Shown here: in pieces, positions 22,942 through 32,052 of the stretch | Numbering within the stretch: position 1 is the first letter of the stretch | How the letters are laid out: every line of letters starts with the position of its first letter | NCBI GenBank assembly: GCA_949319575.1 | Contig: CASGHD010000070.1 | Location: forward strand, 1 to 43,483 | Length of the DNA stretch: 43,483 bases | Direction: 5' to 3' | Origin: an uncultured Anaerolineales bacterium | GTDB taxonomy: Bacteria; Chloroflexota; Anaerolineae; Anaerolineales; Villigracilaceae | Notes under the pieces: model-generated | Told to the model about the DNA's origin: nothing | Databases searched by the model: none | What the model saw: the letters and a program-made list of their open reading frames with translations, nothing else | Position numbers and translations under genes: made by a program

Positions 22942-23062
22942 ATAGACCCGGGGTTTCAAGCAATCTGTCAGGAGATCGTGCCGCAAAGTTCACTTTGCGA
23001 TTGTATGGCGAAAGAAAGCAAGCGAAGGGCAAGATAAATCCTGGGCTACTGTATGGGGTGAG

Positions 23063-23071
23063 TGATAAAAT
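23063..23071 (+). promoter_or_regulatory. Extended -10 (TGaTAAAAT), near-leaderless start
   Basis: TGA-TAAAAT ends at 23071, predicting a start near 23078, two bases before the ATG at 23080. No Shine-Dalgarno sequence. Confidence 0.5.
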
Positions 23072-23079
23072 CGCTTCCT

Positions 23080-23901
23080 ATGGCAGATCACACAGCGCTC
23101 GAACTTGACACGATTCTCTATCATTTGGGGCAGGCTGGCTCGCGGCTGGCGGAGATCGGCGCGGCGGAGGGGGCGGCGGGCAATATCTCGGTGTGCCTGC
23201 GTCAGCCGCTGGATGTTGGCGCGCAATTCCCTCAAACGCAGGAGATTGAATTGCCTCACGCCGCCCCTGAGTTGGCTGGGATGATGCTGGTCGTCAGTGG
23301 ATCAGGCAGAAGGTTGAGAGAGATCGCCGAATCCCCGTTGGGGAATCTCGCTTGTGTGCTCATCCACCCCGGTGGGCGGAGAGGCAAGATGCACACATCG
23401 CCTCAGCGGCAGTTCCAGCGGGTCACCAGCGAGTTCAATTCGCATCTCGGCGTCCACGCGGATCGGATGCGCCTCACGGACATCCCCTTGCATGCCGTCA
23501 TCCATGCCCAGCCCGTCCATCTCACGCACCTCAGCCACCTGGAAGAATATCAGGATGAAAAAACGCTCAGCCGGCGGTTGCTCCGCTGGCAACCTGAAGC
23601 CATCCTCAACATGCCGGAGGGGATTGGGGTGGTCCCGTTCCTGTTGCCTGGTTCTGCCCAGCTGGTAGTGGAGACCAAACTCTCGCTTCGGACTCATCGC
23701 ATTGTGATCTGGGCGCGGCATGGGGTGATGGCGCGCGCAGATCATTCGATTCTGCGCGCTTCCGACCTGATCGAATATGCCGAGACGGCGGCTCACTACG
23801 AAACCTTGAACCGGCTTGCCGATTCGCCGGGCGGCGGTCTTAGCCCGGAGGAGATCCGGGAAATCGCCAAATCGTGGAATGTGACGCAGTCTGTTTTTTG
23901 A
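23080..23901 (+). CDS. Class II aldolase/adducin family, rhamnulose-1-phosphate aldolase-like
   Basis: 273 residues from ATG 23080 (MADHTALELD); the GTG at 23062 lies inside the predicted promoter. Class II aldolase features: EGAAGNISVCLR near residue 30, the phosphate/substrate region LVVSGSGRRLRE, the zinc ligands HAVIHAQPVHLTHLSHLEEY (HxxxxH/HL pattern), and the third zinc region WARHGVMARA. The two-part layout and length match RhaD, which splits rhamnulose 1-phosphate into dihydroxyacetone phosphate and lactaldehyde. No other rhamnose genes are near, so the precise substrate is open. Confidence 0.75.
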   Translation: MADHTALELDTILYHLGQAGSRLAEIGAAEGAAGNISVCLRQPLDVGAQFPQTQEIELPHAAPELAGMMLVVSGSGRRLREIAESPLGNLACVLIHPGGRRGKMHTSPQRQFQRVTSEFNSHLGVHADRMRLTDIPLHAVIHAQPVHLTHLSHLEEYQDEKTLSRRLLRWQPEAILNMPEGIGVVPFLLPGSAQLVVETKLSLRTHRIVIWARHGVMARADHSILRASDLIEYAETAAHYETLNRLADSPGGGLSPEEIREIAKSWNVTQSVF

Positions 23902-23910
23902 CGCGTTTCC

Positions 23911-23939
23911 TTGTCAGTGCGGGCGTTTGAGTCTATACT
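23911..23939 (+). promoter_or_regulatory. Sigma70-like promoter for the CBS protein gene
   Basis: TTGTCA (23911-23916), exact 17-base spacer, TATACT (23934-23939). Transcription would begin near 23946 and the leader carries GGAAAGGAGAG before ATG 23977. Confidence 0.65.
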
Positions 23940-23976
23940 TTGAACAATCTTCCAAGAAAGGAAAGGAGAGTGAACC

Positions 23977-24414
23977 ATGGCTACCGTACAGGATATGATC
24001 CGAAAAAAAGGCGCGGAAATCTTCTCAATTTCCCCCTCGGCGAGCGCACTGGAAGCCCTGAAATTGCTGGAAAAGCACAATATGGGCGCGGCGCTGGTCA
24101 TGGAAGGCGGCGAAGTGAAGGGGATTTTGTCTGAGCGGGATTGTGTTCGTAAATTGGAACTTTCCGGGAAACAGGCGCAGAATACGCGGGTCGATGAGAT
24201 CATGACGGGGAAGGTCATCACCATTGAGGCGGACGAGGAACTCGAAGCCTGTATGTCTTTGATGCTGGAGAAAAACATCCGTCACCTGCCCGTGTATTCC
24301 GGCGGAAAACTCACGGGGCTGATCTCGGTGCGCGATGTGCTTCGTGAAGTGGTGGAAGTGCAGAAGTCGATGATTGCTCAATTGGAACATTACATCACCG
24401 GAGGGGGACGGTAA
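23977..24414 (+). CDS. CBS-domain pair protein
   Basis: 145 residues consisting of two CBS domains and little else: first about 1-68 (VQDMIRKKGAEIFSISPSAS, NMGAALVMEGGEVKGILSERDCVRKL), second about 75-135 (VDEIMTGKVITIEADEELEAC, NIRHLPVYSGGKLTGLISVRDVLREV). Such pairs bind adenosine nucleotides and regulate other proteins. A strong Shine-Dalgarno (AAAGGAGAG) and sigma70 promoter precede it. Its stop overlaps the ATG of the amidase gene by one base (TAATG), so both are made from one transcript. Confidence 0.9.
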   Translation: MATVQDMIRKKGAEIFSISPSASALEALKLLEKHNMGAALVMEGGEVKGILSERDCVRKLELSGKQAQNTRVDEIMTGKVITIEADEELEACMSLMLEKNIRHLPVYSGGKLTGLISVRDVLREVVEVQKSMIAQLEHYITGGGR

Positions 24415-25925
24415 TGATCCTGCCTGAATGGACGATCTCCGACCTGAAGCAGAAATTCGAGTCTGGCGAGTTGACGGCGCGTCAGGCGGCGGATTTGTAT
24501 TTGTCGCGCATCGAGGCGGTGGATAAGAACGGGCCGCACATCAATTCGATCATTGAATTGAACGCGGACGCGCTGGAGATCGCCTCTGCGTTGGACGCCG
24601 AGCGGGAACGGGGAAAAGTGCGCGGCGCATTGCACGGAATTCCCGTTTTATTGAAGGATAACATCGACACTCACGACAAAATGCAAACAACTGCCGGGTC
24701 GCTTGCCCTCGAGGGCAATTATGCCGGGCAGGACGCGTTCATCGTGAAGCAACTTCGCAAGGCAGGCGCGGTGATCCTGGGCAAGACTAACCTGAGCGAG
24801 TGGGCAAACTTTCGCGGCAAGAATTCGGTGAGCGGGTGGTCCTCGCGCGGCGGGTTAACGCGCAACCCCTACGCGCTGGATCGTTCGGCGTGCGGGTCAT
24901 CCTCCGGGTCGGGGGCGGCGGTGGCGGCGAATCTTGCTGTGGCGGCGGTGGGCACGGAAACCGACGGTTCGATCATCTGCCCGGCGCAAACGAACGGGAT
25001 TGTGGGGATCAAACCCACGTTGGGTCTGTTAAGCCGTAGCGGCATCATTCCGATCGCGCATAGCCAGGATACCCCGGGACCCATGGCGCGGACAGTTGCC
25101 GATGCGGCGCTTTTGTTGGGGGCGATGACGGGAGTCGACGCTGGCGATTCAGCCACGCGTCCGAGTAAGAAGCGGGCTTTGTCTAATTATTCCAAGCAAC
25201 TCGATCTCGATGGACTCAACGGCGCGCGGATCGGTGTTGCGCGAAACATGGCGGGGACGAATCCGCGCGCGCTCAAAATTTTGGAAAACTGCATCGATGT
25301 GATGAAACATCTCGGCGCGATCGTGATCGACCCTGCCGATGTGAAAAACTTCGATAGGTTCGCGGAAACCGAGCGCGAGGTTTTGTATTACGAATACAAG
25401 GCGGGCTTGAACGCGTATTTGAAATCGCTCGGCGCGGAGGCGCGCGTCCATTCGATGGAAGATGTGATCAAGTTCAACGAAGAGAACAGCGATCTCGTCC
25501 TGCCGTATTTTGGCCACGAGCGGATGACGACCGCATTGGAAAAAGGCTCGCTGAAAGATAAAAAGTATAAGGATGCGTTGAAAAGGAATTTGCGCTTGTC
25601 TCGCAAAGAGGGGATCGACGCAACCGTGAAGAAATATAAACTTGATGCGATTGTAGTTCCCTCGGGCGGACCGGCGTGGATGATCGACCTTGCCAATGGC
25701 GACGCGCCGAATTGGGATATGGAGTCGACCTCTCCTGCGGCAGTGGCGGGCTATCCGCACATCACGGTGCCTGCGGGATATATGTTTGGCTTGCCTGTGG
25801 GACTCTCGTTCTTTTCTACGGCTTGGCAGGAGCCGACGTTGATTCGGCTTGCCTACGCTTTCGAGCAGGCAACCCAGTATCGCAGGCAACCGAGATTCTT
25901 GCCAACGGCGAATTTGACCGTGTAA
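24414..25925 (+). CDS. Amidase signature family hydrolase
   Basis: 503 residues. The Ser-cisSer-Lys triad is visible: Lys81 in IPVLLKDNIDT, the cis-Ser in CGSSSGSGAAVAANLA (residue 162 or 163) and the nucleophile Ser186 in TETDGSIICPAQTNG. The IVGIKPTLGLLSRSGIIPIAHSQDTPGPMARTV stretch is typical of the family. GatA is less likely since no gatB/gatC is near and the C-terminal half (SPAAVAGYPHITVPAGYMFGLPVGLSFF) resembles stand-alone amidases. It has no signal peptide, so it probably hydrolyses a small amide in the cytosol. Coupled to the CBS protein gene, which may indicate nucleotide control. Confidence 0.9.
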   Translation: MILPEWTISDLKQKFESGELTARQAADLYLSRIEAVDKNGPHINSIIELNADALEIASALDAERERGKVRGALHGIPVLLKDNIDTHDKMQTTAGSLALEGNYAGQDAFIVKQLRKAGAVILGKTNLSEWANFRGKNSVSGWSSRGGLTRNPYALDRSACGSSSGSGAAVAANLAVAAVGTETDGSIICPAQTNGIVGIKPTLGLLSRSGIIPIAHSQDTPGPMARTVADAALLLGAMTGVDAGDSATRPSKKRALSNYSKQLDLDGLNGARIGVARNMAGTNPRALKILENCIDVMKHLGAIVIDPADVKNFDRFAETEREVLYYEYKAGLNAYLKSLGAEARVHSMEDVIKFNEENSDLVLPYFGHERMTTALEKGSLKDKKYKDALKRNLRLSRKEGIDATVKKYKLDAIVVPSGGPAWMIDLANGDAPNWDMESTSPAAVAGYPHITVPAGYMFGLPVGLSFFSTAWQEPTLIRLAYAFEQATQYRRQPRFLPTANLTV

Positions 25926-26051
25926 GGGGAAGGCAGTAAGTCACCCACGAATTCTTGAACGACTTTTTATGGTGAGTGAATAACCGATGTTACGCGATTG
26001 AAATTGATTCGGTACTCGTATTGCGGCATTTTGCTCTTTTCCAAAATAATC

Positions 26052-26206
26052 GTAACTACTCAGCCTCGGGACATGTCGCTGCGAGGCGCTCTTGGTTTTG
26101 CCGAAGCAGTCTCCCAATACCGGGAGATTGCTTCGTCGGGACCCCGAAAAAACATCGGGACAGGCGAGCAAGGGCACTCCTCGCAACGACATGCCTGAGC
26201 AGTTAC
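26052..26206. mobile_element. MITE-like palindromic element, copy 2
   Basis: 155 bases, nearly identical to copy 3. It begins GTAACTACTCAG and its right end reads GTAACTGCTCAGGC in reverse complement. Nested inner arms TGTCGCTGCGAGG / CCTCGCAACGACA and CCGAAGCAGTCTCCC / GGGAGATTGCTTCG. The flanking eight bases (AAATAATC and GTTTATTG) are not a direct repeat, so either the duplication has decayed or this copy recombined. It fills the middle of the 25926-26315 gap; the remainder of that gap has no recognisable gene, only a GAGACGCAGAGGCGGTGAG segment near 26272. Confidence 0.8.
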
Positions 26207-26315
26207 GTTTATTGTTCGGTTTAATGGTTAATCCGCAGCATGTCGCTCTTGCGCAAGGGCAATGTGAACGGCGAGACGCAGAGGCGGTGAGAACACCCTT
26301 TTTTCGTGAAGGCTG

Positions 26316-27011
26316 TCAGTTTTTTTGATACACATCGATCTTGCGCTTCCGCGCATACGCTACCCACGCGAGATAAAAACCAGCGACTGTCAGTATCGCC
26401 ACCGCCCAAAACGCGGTCGGTAAATTCAACCCGCACGCGCCAACCATCACGGTGAAAATTGTTGAAACAGTTCTGCCCAAAAAATTGGCGATGAAGAATT
26501 GCCTTGCAGGGATAGATGCCAGCCCCGCCACATAGCACATCGCGTCGGAAGGAAAGATCGGCAAATTGAACGCAAGAAAATAAAACAGGATGCCTTGATT
26601 CTTCGAGACCGACTCCCAACGATCGATCGCCTGTTGCGTTGCGAGTCGGTAGGCGAGAGGTCTCCCGTAGCGGCGGGCGAGATAAAACGCAACCTGACTG
26701 CCAACCACCGCAACAGGGATGGTGACGAGCAGGGATTTCCAAAACCCGAACGCATAACCGCCCGCAAACACGAGCGCCTGCCCGGGGATAAAGGCGACGA
26801 TCAATTGCAACACCAACAGCGCGGAATAGATGACGATTCCCCAATTCCCATAGCCTTCAATAAAACGGGCAACGGCGTCACGGTTGCTGATCCACGCGAA
26901 GAAATTGCCGAGTGGCGCGCGCCACCACCAGAACAACAACGCGCAGACGCCGACGACGAGGATCGTTTTCCATTTTCGATGAATAAGATCCGTAACCCGG
27001 TTTGGCTTCAC
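26316..27011 (-). CDS. TVP38/TMEM64 (DedA-related, VTT domain) membrane protein
   Basis: 231 residues with a GTG start (minus strand TTGGAGATAACTAGTG), supported by GGAG seven bases upstream. About six hydrophobic segments; the VTT signature is present as FIPGQALVFAGGYAFGFWKSLL, then GSQVAFYLARRYGRP and the later FLAFNLPIFPSDAMCYVAGL, with the conserved acidic/Pro pair. Relatives act as lipid scramblases or in membrane homeostasis. It is divergent from the formate dehydrogenase operon and ends near MITE copy 2. Confidence 0.87.
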   Translation of the reverse strand: MKPNRVTDLIHRKWKTILVVGVCALLFWWWRAPLGNFFAWISNRDAVARFIEGYGNWGIVIYSALLVLQLIVAFIPGQALVFAGGYAFGFWKSLLVTIPVAVVGSQVAFYLARRYGRPLAYRLATQQAIDRWESVSKNQGILFYFLAFNLPIFPSDAMCYVAGLASIPARQFFIANFLGRTVSTIFTVMVGACGLNLPTAFWAVAILTVAGFYLAWVAYARKRKIDVYQKN

Positions 27012-27142
27012 TAGTTATCTCCAATCCATAAGTTCGATGCCTCGTGAGTATACTCGAACGAAATCCGCCTCGTGATTTTCATCCTCCAAACGTCACTGTA
27101 CCGCTACAATAAATTTCGGCTATACTTCTGCTTGGAGATTTT

Positions 27143-28816
27143 ATGGCAGACCACAACCTCACTCCCCTCAAACCTGCAATCGAATCCTACATCCCAATGG
27201 GCCGCTCGGGGCTGTTGCCAGCCCTGCACGCGGCTCAAAAAATTTATGGCTGGATCCCCGAGCCTGTCGCGGCAGAGATCGCCCGGTCATTGCGCGTGCC
27301 TCTTGCCGACGCGCATGGCGTGATCGAGTTTTACTCCCTCTTCTACAACGAACCGACGAGCCGTCATGTGATCCGAGTGTGCGCGGATGTGGCATGCGCG
27401 CTCAAAGGCGCGGATCGCGCGCTGAATCAACTATGTTCTCAACATGGACTCAGACCGGGTCAAACGACGGGCGACCTGTCTCTAACCATCGAGCCGAGTC
27501 CCTGCTTGGGGCTGTGCGAACACGCGCCAGCGGTATGGACGATGGACAATGGGCAATCGACCATCGGAGATGGAACGAAGGCAGATACCCAGCCAGCGTC
27601 CATGGTCTATGGTCCGATTCGCATGCTCACCGCCAACTGCGGAAACGGCACAACTTCGCTTGAAAAATACGGCGAATATGACGCGCTCAAAAAAGCGCTG
27701 GCGATGAAACCCGAAGATGTTGTTGCCGAGGTGAAAGCCTCGGGCTTGGTGGGGCGCGGCGGCGCGGCATTCCCAACCGGCGTCAAATGGGAAGGCGCGG
27801 CAAAAGCGGCAGGCGGGGAAAAGTACGTCATCTGCAACGCGGACGAATCAGAACCGGGCACATTCAAAGACCGAATCCTGTTACTCGACGATCCGCACCG
27901 CACCATCGAGGGGATGTGTATTGCCGCCCATGCCATCGGCGCGACGAAGGGATATATTTACATCCGCGGCGAATATCTATATATCGTGCCGGTCTTCGAA
28001 GACGCGCTGAACGAGGCGCGTTCCGCCGGTTACCTCAACGAACAATTTGATATCGAGATCCGTGTCGGCGCGGGCGCGTACATTTGCGGCGAAGAGACCG
28101 CGCTATTTGAGTCCATCGAAGGCAAGCGCGGCTTTCCGCGTATCAAGCCGCCCTTCCCAACGACTCACGGCGTGTTCGGCAAACCAACTGTAATAAACAA
28201 TGTCGAATCGCTTTGCAACATCCCATTGATCATTGGGCTGGGTTCTGCCGAATATCGCAAGATCGGCACGGAGAAATCGCCGGGACCCAAACTCTTCTGC
28301 GTCTCCGGCGACGTGACAAAACCTGGCTTGTACGAAGTCCCCTTTGGCGTAACATTACGCGAACTGCTCGAGATGGCTGGCGGCGTTGCCAACGATAAGA
28401 AGTTGAAATCCGTTTTATTCGGCGGCGCGGCAGGCGCGTTTGCCGCCTCTGAACACCTCGATGCGAAAATGACCTTCGAAGACCTGCGCGCGGCTGGCTT
28501 GCCTCTTGGCTCCGGCGTGGTGATGGTCTTCGACGAAACGCGCGACATGCGACAGGTGTTGCAGAGTCTCGGTCACTTCTTCGCGCACGAATCCTGCGGC
28601 AAGTGCTATCCCTGCCAGATGGGCGCGCAACGCCAAATGGAAATTTTAGACCGCGTTGCGACAGGAAAGCCTCTTGAAGGCGATTTGATCCGCCTGCAAG
28701 ATGTCGGCTGGACGATGACGGACGCCAGCCTGTGCGGCTTGGGTCAAACGGCGGCAAGCGCGGTGTTGTCCGCAATGAAATTGTGGCCCGAGCTGTTCGC
28801 GGAAAGTGGAAAGTAG
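27143..28816 (+). CDS. NuoE-NuoF fusion, NADH-binding diaphorase subunit of formate dehydrogenase
   Basis: 557 residues. Residues about 1-135 are NuoE-like: [15 protein letters not shown], then the [2Fe-2S] cysteines in [10 protein letters not shown] and [10 protein letters not shown] short linker leads into a NuoF domain (about 175-557): FMN/NADH site [27 protein letters not shown], an [22 protein letters not shown] flavin loop, an SLBB-like part, and the [4Fe-4S] ligands [12 protein letters not shown] with a later SLCGLGQTA. It should transfer electrons between NAD(H) and iron-sulfur subunits. The next two genes supply a ferredoxin and a formate dehydrogenase, so the complex is probably an Fds-type soluble NAD-dependent enzyme. 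A TATACT box lies at 27121-27126 and GGAG six bases before the ATG. Confidence 0.88.
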   Translation: MADHNLTPLKPAIESYIPMGRSGLLPALHAAQKIYGWIPEPVAAEIARSLRVPLADAHGVIEFYSLFYNEPTSRHVIRVCADVACALKGADRALNQLCSQHGLRPGQTTGDLSLTIEPSPCLGLCEHAPAVWTMDNGQSTIGDGTKADTQPASMVYGPIRMLTANCGNGTTSLEKYGEYDALKKALAMKPEDVVAEVKASGLVGRGGAAFPTGVKWEGAAKAAGGEKYVICNADESEPGTFKDRILLLDDPHRTIEGMCIAAHAIGATKGYIYIRGEYLYIVPVFEDALNEARSAGYLNEQFDIEIRVGAGAYICGEETALFESIEGKRGFPRIKPPFPTTHGVFGKPTVINNVESLCNIPLIIGLGSAEYRKIGTEKSPGPKLFCVSGDVTKPGLYEVPFGVTLRELLEMAGGVANDKKLKSVLFGGAAGAFAASEHLDAKMTFEDLRAAGLPLGSGVVMVFDETRDMRQVLQSLGHFFAHESCGKCYPCQMGAQRQMEILDRVATGKPLEGDLIRLQDVGWTMTDASLCGLGQTAASAVLSAMKLWPELFAESGK

Positions 28817-28833
28817 AGAGTCTGAGAGGAATT

Positions 28834-29526
28834 ATGGCAATCACGCTGGTAATGGATGGCAAGGAACTAACTGTCGAAGACGGAAAGACATTGCTTGATG
28901 TCGCGCGCGAGATGGGTAAAGATGTTCCTACCATCTGCTATCACGATGCGACAACGGCGAATGGGCTATGCCGAATGTGCGTCGTGGAAGTGGAAGGGCA
29001 GAGAGCGCTCCAGCCGGCGTGCGTCGTCCAGGCGGGGGCGGGGATGAAGGTCCACACGCGAAGCGAGAAGGTCATCCGCGCGCGCAAGACGATTCTTGAG
29101 ATGCTCGACTCCACAATGGACTTGTCCGAAGCGGACGAGATCCAAACGATGATGAAGGACTACAACACAGACGCGAACCGCTTCCCCGATGCCGAACGCC
29201 GCGAGTCGGAAATCAAAGACGATAACCCGATGTACATCCGCGATTACTCGAAATGCCTGCTGTGCTGGCGGTGCGTGCAAGTCTGCGCGGAGGACGCGCA
29301 GTACACGTATGCCATCAACTTCGAAGGGCGCGGATTTGAAACGCAGATCGGCACATTCTTCGATAAAACCATCCCTGAAACAACCTGCGTGCTGTGCGGT
29401 CAATGCGTGGCGGTTTGCCCCACAGGCGCGTTGAAACCCAGGCGCGAATATTTGCTACAACAGGGGATGAGTCCGCAGGAGATCAGCGTGTTGAATACCG
29501 GTAGAAAAAAGAGAAAAGCAAGATAA
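28834..29526 (+). CDS. Iron-sulfur electron-transfer subunit (HoxU/NuoG N-terminal type)
   Basis: 230 residues from ATG 28834, chosen for GAGAGGA six bases upstream; the longer track ORF overlaps the previous gene. An N-terminal plant-type [2Fe-2S] domain has [20 protein letters not shown] and a later Cys in LQPACV. The C-terminal half has two [4Fe-4S] motifs, [11 protein letters not shown] and [12 protein letters not shown]. The His-Cys3 cluster motif typical of NuoG is not obvious. It should carry electrons between the FMN subunit upstream and the molybdenum subunit downstream. In many FdsA/FdhF proteins this domain is fused to the catalytic chain; here it is separate. Confidence 0.85.
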   Translation: MAITLVMDGKELTVEDGKTLLDVAREMGKDVPTICYHDATTANGLCRMCVVEVEGQRALQPACVVQAGAGMKVHTRSEKVIRARKTILEMLDSTMDLSEADEIQTMMKDYNTDANRFPDAERRESEIKDDNPMYIRDYSKCLLCWRCVQVCAEDAQYTYAINFEGRGFETQIGTFFDKTIPETTCVLCGQCVAVCPTGALKPRREYLLQQGMSPQEISVLNTGRKKRKAR

Positions 29527-29594
29527 CCGCAAAGACCGCGAAGACCGCGAAGAAGAAACAAAAGAATCTTTGCGTTCTTCGCGCGCTTAGCGGT
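29526..29594. repeat. Intergenic palindrome inside the formate dehydrogenase operon
   Basis: Left arm AACCGCAAAGACCGCGAAG faces a right arm whose complement is ACCGCTAAGCGCGCGAAGAACGCAAAGA, across an A-rich loop. It separates the ferredoxin subunit gene from the catalytic subunit gene; its right end overlaps the Shine-Dalgarno region GTGAGGAG of the latter, so folding could modulate expression of the catalytic subunit. Confidence 0.5.
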
Positions 29595-29606
29595 GAGGAG
29601 TATTTG

Positions 29607-31823
29607 ATGATCAAACCCGACCGAATCGTCACAACCACCTGCCCTTACTGCGGGGTGGGGTGCAATTTGAAACTGCACATCAAGGATGACTTTATCTTCA
29701 AAGTCACCTCGCCGTTTGATTCGCCCGTCAATCAGGGGAACTTGTGCGTGAAGGGGCGCTTCGGCTACGACTTCATCTATCACCCCAAGCGCGTCACCAC
29801 ACCTCTCGCGCGACGTTACCTGCTTGAAGGCAAACCGAAACCCGAAGGACGCGAACAAGTCTTCGCTGTCAGCACGGATGGCGCGCCGATCCCCAATTCT
29901 CAAATCTCCAATCTCTGGGACTGGGTCGAAACCGATTGGGAGACTGCATTAAACATCACCGCCGATACCCTCGCGCGTATTTACAAACGCGATGGCTCCG
30001 ACGCGATGGCGGTCTATTGTTGCGCCAAAGCCACCAACGAAGATAACTACCTCCTGCAAAAAATGTGGCGCGCGTTATTCCGCACGAATAATGTGGATCA
30101 CTGCACGCGGCTATGCCATGCGGGAAGCGTGGTTGCTCTGCTCCAGGCGTTGGGAACGTCGGCGATGAGCAACACAGCCTCGCAGGTGGCGTTGAACGAT
30201 GTGTTCATCGTCACAGGCTCGAACACGGGCGAGAATCATCCGATCATTGCTTTGCAAATGAAAGAAGCGGTCAGGCAGAACGGCGCAAAGTTGATCGTCA
30301 TCGATCCGCGCCGCATCGACCTGGTGGATTTCGCCGAGTTGTGGCTTCCGCTCAAGCCCGGCACGAACGTCCCCGTCTTTTCCGCGATGGCGCATGTGAT
30401 CGTCAAAGAGAATTTGATCAATCCAGATTTCATCGCCAACCGCACTGAAGGCTTCAATGAATTCATCGAGTCGCTTGAAAAGTTCACGCCCGAATTCGCG
30501 GAGGAGATCTCCGGCGCGCCAGCCGAGGATATTCGCAAAGCCGCGCGCATGTACGCGAAAGCAAACAACGCCGCAATCTATTGGGGCATGGGCATTTCGC
30601 AACTTTCGCACGGCACGGCATCCGCGCTTGGTCTGGTAAATCTCGCGTTGCTCACCGGTCACATCGGGCGCGATGGCACTGGACTGAATCCCTTGCGCGG
30701 ACAAAATAACGTGCAAGGCGCAAGCGACATGGGCGCGATGCCGTTCTTCTATCCCGGCTATCAACGTGTAGACAATGAAGAGCACGCCGCAAAATGGGAA
30801 AAATTATGGAACATCGAACCCAATGGGCTTCCGCGCAAACTTGGCCTCACCACCACCGAAATTTTAAGTCACGCGCATGAGGGCGGCGTGCGCGCGCTCT
30901 TCATTATGGGCGAGAACCCGATGATGTCTGAGCCGAATCTCAACGAGACGCGCAAACACATGCAAGAGTTGGAGTTCCTCGTTTCGCAGGATATTTTCAT
31001 CAACGAGTCTGGAGCGTTTGCGGATGTCTTTCTGCCTGCCACCCCGTTCGCCGAAAAAGATGGGACGTTCTCCAACACCGACCGACGCGTGCAACGCGTG
31101 AGGACGGCGCAACCTCCGCGTGGGGATTCGCGCCCCGACTGGAAAATTCTCTGCGACTTGGCGTTGCGCCTCGAATCCCGATTGGGAGTTGCTACAAGCC
31201 ATTGGGCATATTCCCACCCCGAGGAGATCCTGCGCGAGGCGGCAACCTTGAGCAAGGATTATGCCGGTATCACCTATGAGCGTATCGACAAAGTCGGCTT
31301 GATCTACCCCGTGCCGACACTCGATCACCCCGGCACCCCGACGCTGTTCAAGGAATCCTTCCCGCGGGGCAAGGGGAAATTCATCAGCGTGGATTATGTG
31401 CCGGTGAAAGAACCTGTGGATGACGAGTATCCGTTCATCCTGACGACCGGTCGCGTGCTCGAACACTGGCACGGCGGCACCATGACGCGCAACTCAGTGG
31501 TTGACGAAGTCTACCCGGAGGCGCGAGTCGAGATCCACCCTGCGGACGCGGAGATGCACGGCATTGCGAATAACATGCCCGTGCACGTGACCTCCCGCCG
31601 CGGCGAAATCGTCCTGCGCGCCACCGTCACCGAAAAGACAACGGTGGGCGTGGTGTTTATTCCCTGGCACTTCCACGAAGCCGCCGCGAACTTGCTCACC
31701 AACGACGCGCTCGACCCGCAGGCGTTGATTCCCGAGTTCAAGGCGTGCGCGGTGCAGGTCTTCCCCGCAAGGGAGGGGGAGTTGGCGAATCCGGAGAATG
31801 TTTTGGCGAGGGGGAGGTATTAA
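29607..31823 (+). CDS. fdhA: Formate dehydrogenase catalytic subunit (molybdo/tungsto-bis-PGD)
   Basis: 738 residues from ATG 29607 (TTG at 29604 is the track choice; GAGGAG lies upstream of both). The N-terminal [4Fe-4S] motif is CPYCGVGCNLKLH with the last Cys in GNLCVKGRFG. The metal-ligand region reads NNVDHCTRLCHAGS: the ligand is cysteine (TGC codon), not selenocysteine, followed by the His typical of formate dehydrogenases. Downstream are GSNTGENHPI, PRRIDL, the GTGLNPLRGQNNVQGASDMGA region and a C-terminal pterin-binding domain. It should oxidise formate to CO2, or the reverse, feeding electrons through the two upstream gene products to NAD. No accessory fdhD is in the window. A terminator follows. 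Confidence 0.92.
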   Translation: MIKPDRIVTTTCPYCGVGCNLKLHIKDDFIFKVTSPFDSPVNQGNLCVKGRFGYDFIYHPKRVTTPLARRYLLEGKPKPEGREQVFAVSTDGAPIPNSQISNLWDWVETDWETALNITADTLARIYKRDGSDAMAVYCCAKATNEDNYLLQKMWRALFRTNNVDHCTRLCHAGSVVALLQALGTSAMSNTASQVALNDVFIVTGSNTGENHPIIALQMKEAVRQNGAKLIVIDPRRIDLVDFAELWLPLKPGTNVPVFSAMAHVIVKENLINPDFIANRTEGFNEFIESLEKFTPEFAEEISGAPAEDIRKAARMYAKANNAAIYWGMGISQLSHGTASALGLVNLALLTGHIGRDGTGLNPLRGQNNVQGASDMGAMPFFYPGYQRVDNEEHAAKWEKLWNIEPNGLPRKLGLTTTEILSHAHEGGVRALFIMGENPMMSEPNLNETRKHMQELEFLVSQDIFINESGAFADVFLPATPFAEKDGTFSNTDRRVQRVRTAQPPRGDSRPDWKILCDLALRLESRLGVATSHWAYSHPEEILREAATLSKDYAGITYERIDKVGLIYPVPTLDHPGTPTLFKESFPRGKGKFISVDYVPVKEPVDDEYPFILTTGRVLEHWHGGTMTRNSVVDEVYPEARVEIHPADAEMHGIANNMPVHVTSRRGEIVLRATVTEKTTVGVVFIPWHFHEAAANLLTNDALDPQALIPEFKACAVQVFPAREGELANPENVLARGRY

Positions 31824-31828
31824 CAAAG

Positions 31829-31864
31829 AAACTCGGAGAGGTTAGAACTCTCCGAGTTTTAATT
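31829..31864 (+). terminator. Intrinsic terminator after the formate dehydrogenase operon
   Basis: AACTCGGAGAG (31830-31840), seven-base loop, CTCTCCGAGTT (31848-31858) followed by TTTTAATTT. A good rho-independent terminator six bases after the stop. Confidence 0.88.
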
Positions 31865-31895
31865 TAAGAGCGTGAGTGCGAATGATAAATTATTC

Positions 31896-32050
31896 GTAAC
31901 TACTCAGCCTCGGAATATGTCGCTGCGAGGCGCTCTTGGTTTTGCCGAAGCAGTCTCCCAATACCGGGAGATTGCTACGTCGGGACCCCGAAAAAACATC
32001 GGGGCAGGCGAGCAAGAGCCCTCCTCGCAACGACATGCCTGAGCAGTTAC
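31896..32050. mobile_element. MITE-like palindromic element, copy 3, with 8-bp target duplication
   Basis: 155 bases, same ends as copy 2 (GTAACTACTCAG left, CTGAGCAGTTAC right). It is flanked by the perfect direct repeat AATTATTC (31888-31895 and 32051-32058). The right duplication overlaps the stop codon region of the receiver-TM gene at 32053, so this insertion landed at the very edge of the AT-rich signalling island. Differs from copy 2 at only a few positions. The ORF 31936-32199 is spurious. Confidence 0.85.
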
Positions 32051-32052
32051 AA

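Noticed and set aside
26221-26844. 207-residue minus-strand ORF over the DedA-type gene
   Set aside because: Overlaps TVP38/DedA in another frame, starts inside it and runs into the intergenic region.
30085-30130. Possible selenocysteine at the formate dehydrogenase active site
   Set aside because: The codon is TGC in CTRLCHAG; no in-frame TGA and no SECIS-like structure needed.
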